Shown here: in pieces, positions 1 to 7,981 of the stretch
How positions within the stretch are numbered: position 1 is the stretch's first letter
Layout of the letters: each line of letters opens with the position of its first letter
Source of the DNA: Colimorpha sp045640985
GTDB taxonomy: Bacteria; Bacteroidota; Bacteroidia; Bacteroidales; P3
Reading direction: 5' to 3'
Assembly (NCBI GenBank): GCA_045640985.1
Contig: JAZUFZ010000022.1
Coordinates: forward strand, 1-64,000
Length of the DNA: 64,000 nt
The notes under the pieces: model-generated
The model's database searches: none
Seen by the model: only the letters and a program-made list of their open reading frames with translations
Told to the model about the DNA's origin: nothing
Translations under genes and position numbers: made by a program

Positions 1-389
1 TGTTCCAACCCAAGGATGGGAAACACATCCTCTATTTCTCCACCGATACAGATATGAGTGCGAAGAATGTAGTGGAATACTACCGCACGCGTTTCCAGAT
101 CGAGTTTTGCTATCGCGACGGAAAGCAGTTTGCCGGGCTCTGCGAATGCCAGGCCAGGGACTTTGCCAAACTGGATTTCGCCTTCAACGCCTCTCTAACT
201 GCCGTCAATGTGGCAAAGGTGGTCATCAAGGAGCACTATCCCACTTTCTCTATAGCAAACCTTAAGTCGCTGTTATACAATGCATATATCATGAACCGAT
301 TTTTTGTCATATCGGGTTTCCGTCCGAACAAGTCAATAAATGCCAAAATTGTCAAAGAACTCTTTAATATTGCGGCTCCTGCCGCCTAA
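1..389 (+). CDS. IS4-type transposase, C-terminal part (5' end outside window)
   Basis: The reading frame is open from the window edge (first full codon at base 3) and ends at 389, so the gene starts outside the window. The ATG at 54 is internal: the codons before it read FQPKDGKHILYFSTDTD, typical of the strand just before the catalytic Glu of this family. The visible part carries the YREK signature with exact spacing (Y-2-R-3-E-6-K, in YRTRFQIEFCYRDGK), which marks IS4-like DDE transposases; the Glu is the third catalytic acid. The tail is Ala-rich. The IS end probably lies within 390-423, just before the acetyltransferase stop codon; I could not define its terminal repeat. Family assignment is firm; the exact IS is not. 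Confidence 0.85.
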   Translation, partial: FQPKDGKHILYFSTDTDMSAKNVVEYYRTRFQIEFCYRDGKQFAGLCECQARDFAKLDFAFNASLTAVNVAKVVIKEHYPTFSIANLKSLLYNAYIMNRFFVISGFRPNKSINAKIVKELFNIAAPAA

Positions 390-423
390 TTGTTAACTAT
401 TTTCTACCGAACCATTGAGTGTC

Positions 424-942
424 TTATTCAATCACTTTTTGCATTATTGTTGCTTCGTTGAATATTTTTTTGTCCGGGTCATAAACCCAGTCCCTCAGTT
501 GTCCAGCTATCGTGAAGTTCATATTTCTGAACAGTCCCATGCTTGGACGGTTGGCTGATGGTACCACACAGTAAATCTGATGCAGTTGGAGATGGATTCT
601 TGCATAATTGATGAGTGCTTCTATCATGGCTCTCCCGTATCCTTTTCTCCGGTGTCGTTCATCTACCAGCAGTCCGAGTTCGGCCCGATGTTGGAAAGGG
701 TCGTAGTTGAAGAGGTCTATGCATCCCACGGCTTCGTTTTCCACTTCAGCCACCAGTCTCAGTTGCTTTTCCGTGAAGAAGTCACCCGATATCGAGGACA
801 TGATATATTGTGTCAGCTGATATCTTGAGAACATCTGATGTACGGAACTATGTTCCCATATCTTCGGGTCATTTTCCCATTTGTATATCATATCGATGTC
901 TTCCGGCTCCAGAGCTCTCAGTTTCAAGATATTTTCTCCCAT
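424..942 (-). CDS. GNAT family N-acetyltransferase
   Basis: A 172-residue protein of the usual size for a single GNAT domain. It has the acetyl-CoA pyrophosphate-binding motif R/Q-x-x-G-x-G/A as RRKGYG (about residues 98-103), after the strand LGLLVDERH, and a later SANRPSMGLFRNMNF segment typical of the C-terminal half. The pattern resembles SpeG/RimJ-type acetyltransferases that modify polyamines or protein N-termini, but the substrate cannot be read from sequence. It starts 19 bases inside the 3' end of recG, so it is translationally coupled and is the last gene of a four-gene minus-strand operon. An IS fragment lies just beyond its stop codon. Confidence 0.85.
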   Translation of the reverse strand: MGENILKLRALEPEDIDMIYKWENDPKIWEHSSVHQMFSRYQLTQYIMSSISGDFFTEKQLRLVAEVENEAVGCIDLFNYDPFQHRAELGLLVDERHRRKGYGRAMIEALINYARIHLQLHQIYCVVPSANRPSMGLFRNMNFTIAGQLRDWVYDPDKKIFNEATIMQKVIE

Positions 943-3020
943 GTCTGTTTATTCTTTTTCTGTTGTATATAGCGTTGCAGCATTCTATGTTGTGGAAGCT
1001 CCAGTTGGGGATCCGCTTCCAAAAGTTTTCCCACCTCATCACGCGAAGCTTTCACGATGGCTTCGTCGTTCACTATGTCCGCCATCTTGAGTTGCAATAT
1101 GCCGCTTTGCTGAAGTCCCTGGATGTCTCCCGGACCTCTCAGCTTCAGGTCTGCCTCTGCAATCCTGAATCCGTCCGTTGTGGCGCACATGGTAGCGATT
1201 CTTTCCTTGCTTGTGCCTGCCAGATCGGGCTTTGTCATCAGTATGCAATACGACTGTCCTCCGCCTCTTCCTACACGGCCTCGCAACTGGTGAAGCTGCG
1301 ACAATCCGAAGCGTTCGGCATTCTCTATGACCATAACCGTGGCATTCGGCACATCCACGCCAACCTCAATCACCGTAGTAGATACCATGATATGGGTTTC
1401 TCCACGTTTGAAACGGTCCATCTCCATGGCTTTTGCTTCTGCATTCATCTGGCCGTGAACCACACTTACCTGATACTGCGGGCGGGGAAAGTCTCGGGTG
1501 ACACTCTCATATCCATCCATCAGGTCTTTCAAATCCAGGCTTTCGCTCTCGTTGATTAAAGGATATACGATATAGACCTGTCGTCCCTGGGCTATCTGCT
1601 GTCGCAGGAATGCCCATACTTTCAGCCGTTGGGCATCCGTGGCGTGGAGAGTCTGCACGGGCTGACGTCCCGGCGGAAGTTCATCTATTACCGAGCAATC
1701 CAGATCTCCGTAGAGGGTCATGGCGAGGGTCCTGGGAATAGGGGTTGCTGTCATGACTAATATATGTGGCGGTACGGCTGCCTTGCTCCACATTTTGGCG
1801 CGCTGTTCTACCCCAAAGCGGTGTTGCTCATCTATCACTACAAATCCCAGTTTTTTGAATACCACATCATCTTCTATCAATGCGTGAGTGCCTATCAACA
1901 AGTCGGTCTCGCCATTCTGAAGTCGTTGTTTGAGCTGCTTTTTCTGGGCGGTTTTCACGGCTCCCGTCAGCAATTCTACGCTGATGCCCTGGCCATCCAG
2001 CATTTTGCAGAAGGTGGCATAGTGCTGGCTTGCCAGTATCTCGGTGGGAGCCATCAGGCAGGCCTGGCATCCGTTGTCCAGCGCTATCAGCATACAAAGC
2101 AAGGCTACCAGCGTTTTTCCGCTTCCAACGTCGCCTTGAAGCAGTCGGTTCATCTGGTGTCCGCTCTTCATATCGGCTCGTATTTCCTTGATTACCCGCT
2201 GCTGGGCCTTAGTCAGAGGAAACGGCAGTTTTTCCTTATAGAAACGGTTGAAGTGCTCCCCTACCACATTGAATACTACCCCACGGGCCAGGCGTTGCCG
2301 TGCCACTCGTGTATATTGGTAATCCAGTTGCAGGAAGAACAACTCCTCAAATTTCAGTCTTCTCGAAGCCTCTACCACCTCTTGCGGATTTTGAGGGAAA
2401 TGTATCTTCCGATAGGTCTCCAACCGTCCCGGCAAGTGATAGCGTGTGATGATGTCTTGGGGAAGGGTTTCCGGAATCTCGTTTCTGAGGGTATCCATAA
2501 GGGTTCCCATGAGTTTGGCGATGCCTTTTGAACTCAGGCCTTTGGATTTCAGTTTTTCGGTAATGGAATATACCGGTTCAAACTTCAGGGATTTCTGCTC
2601 TCCTGTATATTTTACGACCTCCATATCTGGGTGGGCAATCTGGATGATTGTGCCGTAGAACGACGGTTTCCCCATCACAAGATAATCCACATCGTTTTTC
2701 AGCATATTCCTGACCCATCGCAGTCCCTGGAACCACACCAGTTCTATTGCCCCGGTTCCGTCATAGAACTTGACCGTCAGGCGCATAGCCCTTCCCGTTC
2801 CTACGGTCTGCATATCGCGGACTTTCCCTTTCAGCACCACATATCCTGTGTTGTTGGTGATGTCCGAAACCTTGAGAATCTGGCTCCGGTCTATATATCT
2901 GTACGGATAATATTGCAGCAGGTCGGCAAATGTCGCAATCCCCAATTCGCTTCTCAGCAGATTGGATTTCTCTGGGCCAACCCCTTTCAGATATGTTATT
3001 TCCGTATTCAGGTCAATCAT
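924..3020 (-). CDS. recG: ATP-dependent DNA helicase RecG
   Basis: A superfamily 2 helicase that remodels stalled forks and branched recombination intermediates. The N-terminal wedge region starts with TYLKGVGPEKSNLL. The helicase core carries Walker A (GDVGSGKT), a DExH box as DEQH (VVIDEQHRFGV), motif III (MTATPIPRTLA) and the late motif QLHQLRGRVGRGG. The start is placed at MIDLNTE (3020), which fits the family's N-terminus; an in-frame ATG at 3065 would overlap coaD and adds 15 unlikely residues. The protein is about 698 residues, normal for RecG. It lies 31 bases after coaD and overlaps the acetyltransferase, so it is mid-operon. Confidence 0.96.
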   Translation of the reverse strand: MIDLNTEITYLKGVGPEKSNLLRSELGIATFADLLQYYPYRYIDRSQILKVSDITNNTGYVVLKGKVRDMQTVGTGRAMRLTVKFYDGTGAIELVWFQGLRWVRNMLKNDVDYLVMGKPSFYGTIIQIAHPDMEVVKYTGEQKSLKFEPVYSITEKLKSKGLSSKGIAKLMGTLMDTLRNEIPETLPQDIITRYHLPGRLETYRKIHFPQNPQEVVEASRRLKFEELFFLQLDYQYTRVARQRLARGVVFNVVGEHFNRFYKEKLPFPLTKAQQRVIKEIRADMKSGHQMNRLLQGDVGSGKTLVALLCMLIALDNGCQACLMAPTEILASQHYATFCKMLDGQGISVELLTGAVKTAQKKQLKQRLQNGETDLLIGTHALIEDDVVFKKLGFVVIDEQHRFGVEQRAKMWSKAAVPPHILVMTATPIPRTLAMTLYGDLDCSVIDELPPGRQPVQTLHATDAQRLKVWAFLRQQIAQGRQVYIVYPLINESESLDLKDLMDGYESVTRDFPRPQYQVSVVHGQMNAEAKAMEMDRFKRGETHIMVSTTVIEVGVDVPNATVMVIENAERFGLSQLHQLRGRVGRGGGQSYCILMTKPDLAGTSKERIATMCATTDGFRIAEADLKLRGPGDIQGLQQSGILQLKMADIVNDEAIVKASRDEVGKLLEADPQLELPQHRMLQRYIQQKKNKQTWEKIS

Positions 3021-3051
3021 GATATCGGCTTCGGCATTCCTTGCTTGTTGC

Positions 3052-3498
3052 TTACCATCCCACAAGATCGCTGATGTTTTTTCCGTAACGGTAGAGTTCT
3101 CTCACCAGAGTGGAGCTTATATCCTCATACCGGGCATCTGCCATCAGGAGTACGGTCTCAATTTCAGGAGCCACGCGGCTGTTGAAGGCGGCAATCTGCC
3201 GTTCATATTCCAGGTCCCGCCCGTTTCTCACGCCTCTCAAAAGGCAGCAGGCGCCGCATTCCCTTGCGAAATCCACCGTAAGTCCCTCGTATGATGCCAC
3301 TACCACCCTTGGCTCATCCGCAAACGCCTGTGCTATGTCCTGCAGCCGTTTTTCCAGCGGAAACATCGGGTTCTTCCCGTCGTTCACCCCTACGCCTATC
3401 ACCACGCTTTCGAACATCTTCAGAGCCCGTTCTACAATATTCCTGTGCCCTATGGTAAACGGGTCGAACGACCCTGCAAACAATGCCCTCTTCATCAT
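3052..3498 (-). CDS. coaD: Pantetheine-phosphate adenylyltransferase
   Basis: Catalyses the fourth step of coenzyme A synthesis, transferring AMP from ATP to 4'-phosphopantetheine. The nucleotidyltransferase signature is at the N-terminus (GSFDPFTIGH, with the T/HxGH histidine), followed by LLRGVRNGRDLEYE and ISSTLVRE, which form the substrate and ATP pockets. At 148 residues it is slightly shorter than the typical 155-165. Its ATG overlaps the stop codon of the upstream beta-barrel gene (ATGA), so the two are translationally coupled; a second ATG follows immediately and either could be used. recG is downstream. Confidence 0.96.
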   Translation of the reverse strand: MMKRALFAGSFDPFTIGHRNIVERALKMFESVVIGVGVNDGKNPMFPLEKRLQDIAQAFADEPRVVVASYEGLTVDFARECGACCLLRGVRNGRDLEYERQIAAFNSRVAPEIETVLLMADARYEDISSTLVRELYRYGKNISDLVGW

Positions 3499-4163
3499 CT
3501 TCTGCGTTTTGAATAATTACCTTTTCTGCCCCGGCCGTTGTCCTGTTCCCCGAACATCCATTCCAGCCTTACCGATATCGAACTGTTATAGCATTTGTTG
3601 GTCCAGGTGTGGTTTTTGTCGGTAAACGTCCAGTCGTTCACGCTGATGATGGACCGCTGCCAGCGGGCACTCATATAGAGATGACTCACCATTCTGAACC
3701 TGATTTCTGCCACCAGCGCGACATCGTTCTTGTCGAACATCATATCGTTGGTGTCTGGCATGAAATAAGCGGGATCATATTGTATGGTACCGTGCGGCTG
3801 CTGCACCAGCCGGCCATACAGCAGACCTGCGCCGAAATACATGTCGCCGTAAGGATCGTGGAAATACAGCATAAGGGGAATATCCACATAATTCAGCGGA
3901 AGTTTGATGTTGTAAGGATCGCCGCAGGCGTTGTAGCTGCCGCGCTTGGCAAAGTCAATTTCCATAGCCAGCTGGAAGTTCTCGCCCAGATTGGTCAGCG
4001 CTCCCACGCCCGCCGTAACGGCGTTGCGCTTGAAGCCCCTGAGCTCGTCGCCATCCACCTGCGAACAGGTCAGACCCGCATTCACATAGCCCTTGATCTG
4101 CTGTGCCATGGCAGCATCCATCACAATCGAAAGCAGTAGAATGGTCAGTATCCGTTTTTTCAT
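3495..4163 (-). CDS. Outer membrane beta-barrel protein, PorT-like
   Basis: An exported protein of about 222 residues with a signal peptide (MKKRILTILLLSIVMDAAMAQ, cleavage after AMA or AQ). It is followed by alternating hydrophobic/polar strands such as GYVNAGLTCSQVDGD and YVDIPLMLYF, and by a Gly/Tyr-rich FGAGLLYG strand, as in the small eight-stranded barrels of Bacteroidetes. The end is strongly basic (RGRKGNYSKRRR), which is unusual for a barrel and may be a periplasmic or surface tail. Start chosen at 4163; an ATG at 4172 adds MIK. It is the first gene of the operon with coaD, recG and the acetyltransferase, behind a good promoter at 4298-4328. Function unknown. Confidence 0.75.
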   Translation of the reverse strand: MKKRILTILLLSIVMDAAMAQQIKGYVNAGLTCSQVDGDELRGFKRNAVTAGVGALTNLGENFQLAMEIDFAKRGSYNACGDPYNIKLPLNYVDIPLMLYFHDPYGDMYFGAGLLYGRLVQQPHGTIQYDPAYFMPDTNDMMFDKNDVALVAEIRFRMVSHLYMSARWQRSIISVNDWTFTDKNHTWTNKCYNSSISVRLEWMFGEQDNGRGRKGNYSKRRR

Positions 4164-4297
4164 TTTTATCATTCGCAATAAAAGTACATAAAAAAAGGGT
4201 AAGCTGATTATATCGCACCGCTACAACCAAACACCCTTGCTGTATTCCTACCCTGGGGGATTCAATGGGAGCTGGTCGTATAAGACTTACCCGAATG

Positions 4298-4328
4298 CAA
4301 AAGTACAACTTTTTTCTATAACTGCAAA
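4298..4328 (-). promoter_or_regulatory. Promoter of the barrel-coaD-recG-GNAT operon
   Basis: Reading the minus strand, TACTTTTG (4298-4305) matches the Bacteroidetes -7 box TAnnTTTG, and TTTG (4325-4328) lies 19 bases upstream as the -33 box. Transcription would start near 4290, leaving a leader of about 125 bases. Confidence 0.7.
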
Positions 4329-4329
4329 T

Positions 4330-4877
4330 TTTTTTTTGCCCCGATAGAGCAACCCGCGTGATTTACAACCATATAAAGCCCGTAAATTTTATTTCCGCTC
4401 CCGATTTCCGTCACGTCAAATCCACTTCTTACTGCCCCGCCGCCCGAAAATCCGACCCCATTTAGTATCGTATTGCGTATTTTTCTCCAAAACCGTTATA
4501 TCCATTTCATTTACAGATATTTGTGCGACAAATCCACATCTTGGTTTTCTCCCCCGGCCCCCGCCGCATAAAAACTCCTGTAAACGTGCCATTTATATGT
4601 GGTAACTCCCTTCTATCTTTTTTTTATCTTCTTTTTATCTTTTTTCTATCTCTTATTCTAAAAGAAAGGAGATAAAAAGAAGTTAATATGGAGATAAAAA
4701 GAAGATAGAAGGGAGTTATCGCGGGCAAAAAGCAGAGAAAAATGAATTTCTGGACGGAAAGACGGTACGACAGACGGCTGGCCGGGCGGACACGGCAGGC
4801 GGAAAGGTGTTGATGAGGTGTTGATAAATTTATTTGCGAGGTTCAAAATAAAGATGTAATTTTACACTCGGAATAAT
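4330..4877. other. Gene-free intergenic stretch with dispersed repeat copy 1
   Basis: Divergent intergenic DNA between the recG operon promoter and the GH29 gene. Apart from the 120-bp palindromic element at 4601-4720 I see no coding potential. No clear promoter for GH29 is visible; TAATTTTA near 4855 is a weak partial match to the -7 box. Confidence 0.5.
4601..4720 (-). repeat. 119-120 bp near-palindromic dispersed element, copy 1
   Basis: Starts GGTAACTCCC and ends GGGAGTTATC, so the termini are inverted repeats. Both arms consist of loosely periodic TTCTTTTTATCT units that can pair along nearly the whole length, with the tip around CTTATTCTAAAAG. Three more copies lie at 33995-34113, 52562-52680 and 59021-59139; this one is in the opposite orientation to those. 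No open reading frame of note. Size, palindromic form and intergenic position fit a MITE or REP-like element. The identity of any mobilising transposase is unknown. Confidence 0.85.
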
Positions 4878-6743
4878 ATGTACAATATGCGACGAATTAT
4901 CTATATATTAGTATTTTGCGGCGTATTGGGGATAGGTGTTGCGCCCGCACAAACGGGCAAAACCCTTTCTGGTAAATCGCCCCTGTCCCCCAAGCAGACC
5001 CAGCCCACATGGGAAAGTATCAACCGCCGCGGCTATCCGGAATGGTTTTCGGATGCGAAACTGGGCATCTTCATCCACTGGGGCCTCTATTCCGTGCCGG
5101 CATACGCCTCAAAGGAGGGCTACGCCGAATGGTTCTACCGGGGCATTATGACCGACGACACCAGCCGGGCGCAAATTCTCGCGCAGATCAACAACTGCAC
5201 CATCGAGGAGGTTTTCAGAAGCCCTATCGACCAGTATTCAAAACTCCGCAGCCTCTGGAAGGCGGAGCTGTGGGACCCGGAAGCCTGGGCCGCCCTGTTC
5301 CGTGAATCGGGGGCCAGATATGTGCTTCTGGTAACCAAGCACCACGACGGCTATTGTCTCTGGGACAGTCCGCAGCAGCCCACCTGGAACAGCACGACGA
5401 GCGGACCACATCGCAATATCGTTGAGGAACTTACGTCCGCTGTGCGCAACCAGGGCTTGAAGATGGGATTTTATTATTCCCTGCCCGAATGGACGAACAG
5501 GAAACATATCTGGATGCAGGACAACGACCGCGATATTTCCGATTATGTGGAAAACTTCATGATACCGCAGTTCAAGGACCTCATCACCCGTTACAGACCT
5601 GAAATTCTCTTTACCGACGGAGAATGGAACAACACGGCCGAGGAATGGCACGCGAGAGAGCTGATCAGCTGGTATTACAATACCGTAGGAGCGGATGCCA
5701 TAGTGAATGACCGCTGGGGCGAAGGCTGCGAACACGGATTCCGCACTCCGGAATACAGTTCCGGCATCTCTGTGACTGACCGCCCATGGGCAGAATGCCG
5801 CGGCCTGGGACGCAGCTTCGGCCTGAACCGGAACGAAGATCCCGCCAATTTTCTGACCAGTCAGGAACTGATACAGCATTTCGTGAAACTGGTTGCGGCT
5901 GGTGGAGGAATGACGTTGAACGTAGGGCCTTCCGCTGATGGTAAAATACCACTAATCCAGCAGGAAAGACTGCGCGACCTCGGGAATTGGTTGAACACAA
6001 ACGGAGAAGCCATATACGGCACACGCCCCTCCGAAAAAGGCAGTTTTCTATACAAGGAAGTAACCGTAGAAAACATAGACAGCACTATCGATTTCGACTG
6101 GGTACGCAACGCTCCGCACCCCAGAATCAGCTATGACAACTTTACCTGCGACTGGGAAGGGGAAATCATACCCGAATACACCGACAAATATACATTCCGC
6201 CTTCAGGTGGATGACAACGCAACCGTATTGCTTGACGGAGATACCCTATTGAACTACAGGAAAGACTTTGCCGACGGAAGCCAGAGCAATGCCCAGACGG
6301 CCCAGAACTACGGAATCACCTCAGCCACACGGCTACTCAAAAAAGGAAGCATCCATAAACTGAAAGTCCATTATGAAGAAGTAGATAAGGAAGCACTCAT
6401 CCGCCTGACCTGGAAATCGAAATTGATGAAAGAAACTCCCGTGACGGCAAAAGACGGATTCTCAGCTTGCTACTCATGTCTTGAGCCCTATATATGCTTT
6501 ACCGAGAAAGACAGGAACCTTTATGCGATTCTGCTGGATTACTGGCCCGAGCCAGGGAAACAGATAGTCTTGAAAGACAGAGCTCCCAAAGCCGGATTCT
6601 GCAGAGTTTCCCTGCTGGGAAGCCAGAAACCCGTGCATTGGGAGATTAAAGGAAAGGATTTGATAATTGACCTGAACGGGTTGAACTATAACGATTTGAA
6701 AGGTAGATTCAATACGTTTGTATTAAAAATAGAACGTTTTTGA
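4878..6743 (+). CDS. Alpha-L-fucosidase, GH29, with inserted PA14-like domain
   Basis: An exported glycoside hydrolase of 621 residues that removes fucose from glycans such as mucin or milk oligosaccharides. After a signal peptide (to about residue 25) comes the GH29 barrel: LGIFIHWGLYSVPAY (about 62-76), KHHDGYCLW (154-162) and the nucleophile Asp in LFTDGEW (about D247). Residues about 400-520 resemble a PA14 carbohydrate-binding module (FTCDWEGEIIPEYTDKYTFR, VDDNATVLLDG), placed before a C-terminal beta domain. No lipobox or T9SS tail, so probably periplasmic. The next in-frame ATG (4887) is an alternative start. The stop codon lies inside a dispersed repeat (6733-6806). Confidence 0.93.
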   Translation: MYNMRRIIYILVFCGVLGIGVAPAQTGKTLSGKSPLSPKQTQPTWESINRRGYPEWFSDAKLGIFIHWGLYSVPAYASKEGYAEWFYRGIMTDDTSRAQILAQINNCTIEEVFRSPIDQYSKLRSLWKAELWDPEAWAALFRESGARYVLLVTKHHDGYCLWDSPQQPTWNSTTSGPHRNIVEELTSAVRNQGLKMGFYYSLPEWTNRKHIWMQDNDRDISDYVENFMIPQFKDLITRYRPEILFTDGEWNNTAEEWHARELISWYYNTVGADAIVNDRWGEGCEHGFRTPEYSSGISVTDRPWAECRGLGRSFGLNRNEDPANFLTSQELIQHFVKLVAAGGGMTLNVGPSADGKIPLIQQERLRDLGNWLNTNGEAIYGTRPSEKGSFLYKEVTVENIDSTIDFDWVRNAPHPRISYDNFTCDWEGEIIPEYTDKYTFRLQVDDNATVLLDGDTLLNYRKDFADGSQSNAQTAQNYGITSATRLLKKGSIHKLKVHYEEVDKEALIRLTWKSKLMKETPVTAKDGFSACYSCLEPYICFTEKDRNLYAILLDYWPEPGKQIVLKDRAPKAGFCRVSLLGSQKPVHWEIKGKDLIIDLNGLNYNDLKGRFNTFVLKIERF

Positions 6744-6806
6744 TAAGCCGAGCGCAGAAGCAAAATTATTTTGATTATGCCGAGGCGCAGAAAACGTCTC
6801 TTGAAA
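6733..6806 (+). repeat. Gene-end dispersed repeat, copy A
   Basis: About 75 bases beginning AACGTTTTTGATAAGCCGAG and containing the palindrome CAAAATTATTTTG, then GATTATGCCGAGGCG and AGAAAACG. The outer CGTTTT and AAAACG are inverted. The first bases encode the last residues (RF) and stop codon of the GH29 gene. A second copy at 51245-51320 does the same at the end of the MATE gene. Not T-rich enough for a classic terminator. Confidence 0.75.
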
Positions 6807-6825
6807 AGAAACACGCACTTTAACT

Positions 6826-7905
6826 ATGCCTATATTTGAAAGTTCAAGCATTACGAATATTGCCCTGCATCGCGTGGGCAACAGACAGACGGAAGAAGGC
6901 TTTATCCTGTCGAAAGGAGAAATCCCGATTAACGATGCCTTACAGGATTTGCTGATAAAATATTTCATCAGCCCATTCAAGGCAGAAGAATATTATCATC
7001 TTTACCACGAAGAAAATGTGGAACTGAATCCCATATTCCACCGGTGCGCCAATATTTTTGCCGACCCGACATGCCTCATGGAAGAGTCGCAGCAGATAGC
7101 CAGACACCTGTATGATTCCTGCCTTCACCCCAATATCAAAGGTGGAGACCTTTGGGTAGTGTATTTCAACGAATGTCAGCTGAACGGAGAAAGTACCAGA
7201 GCCATAGGTATCTTCAAATCAGAGAATACCGAAAGCTTTCTTAAAGTACTGCATAATGATGAGGAATGGAGCCGCGCAGAAAACGACATGAGTGCGACAG
7301 CCGCTTTCAAATTGGAGGTTCACCAAGGAATCAACATCAATAAACTTGACAAAGGAGCCCTTATCTTTGACATGGAAGAAGAAGACGGATATATCGTATC
7401 TGTAGTAGATGCGACCAACCGGAGCCAGGACGCCGCTTACTGGCGCGATGAGTTCCTGCATATACGCCAACGCGAAGACGAATACTATAATACCCACGCG
7501 GAACTCTCGGCATACAAACGATTTGTAACCGAACGCCTTCCGGAAGAATTTGAAAACGTAGAAAAAGCCGACCGCGCGGATTTGCTGAACCGCTCGGTAA
7601 ACTATTTCAAGCAGAACGACCAGTTTGACATAGACAGTTTTGCGGAAGAAGTCATACAGCGGCCCGAGGTGATAGAAAGTTTCAGGCAGTTCAGAAACGA
7701 CTACCAGAAAGAAAATGAAGTCGTGCTGCAAGATCAGTTCGACATCAACGAGGAAGCCGTAAAGAAACAGGCACGCAACTTCAAGAGTGTGATTAAGTTG
7801 GATAAGAACTTCCACATATATGTACACGGAAGCAGCAATCTGATAGAAAAGGGATGCGACGAGAAAGGAAAATTCTATAAGGTTTATTATTCAGAAGAAA
7901 GTTGA
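6826..7905 (+). CDS. Nucleoid-associated protein, NdpA/YejK-like
   Basis: A 359-residue cytosolic protein of the NdpA/YejK (NA37) family, which binds the nucleoid in proteobacteria; its role in Bacteroidetes is not well defined. Recognised from the overall pattern: an N-terminal conserved IALHRVGNRQTEEGFILSK, a central FKLEVHQGININKLDKGALIF, and a polar C-terminal half rich in Glu and Lys ending with YVHGSSNLIEKGCDEKGKFYK. No signal peptide or membrane segment. It follows the repeat after GH29 by about 20 bases and may share its transcript. No close promoter box is visible upstream. Confidence 0.82.
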   Translation: MPIFESSSITNIALHRVGNRQTEEGFILSKGEIPINDALQDLLIKYFISPFKAEEYYHLYHEENVELNPIFHRCANIFADPTCLMEESQQIARHLYDSCLHPNIKGGDLWVVYFNECQLNGESTRAIGIFKSENTESFLKVLHNDEEWSRAENDMSATAAFKLEVHQGININKLDKGALIFDMEEEDGYIVSVVDATNRSQDAAYWRDEFLHIRQREDEYYNTHAELSAYKRFVTERLPEEFENVEKADRADLLNRSVNYFKQNDQFDIDSFAEEVIQRPEVIESFRQFRNDYQKENEVVLQDQFDINEEAVKKQARNFKSVIKLDKNFHIYVHGSSNLIEKGCDEKGKFYKVYYSEES

Positions 7906-7981
7906 GAAAAAAATCAGAAAAAAACTAAAACACATACAATAAAACAAATGTGCGCACGTTATAAATAAAAATTATCTGACT

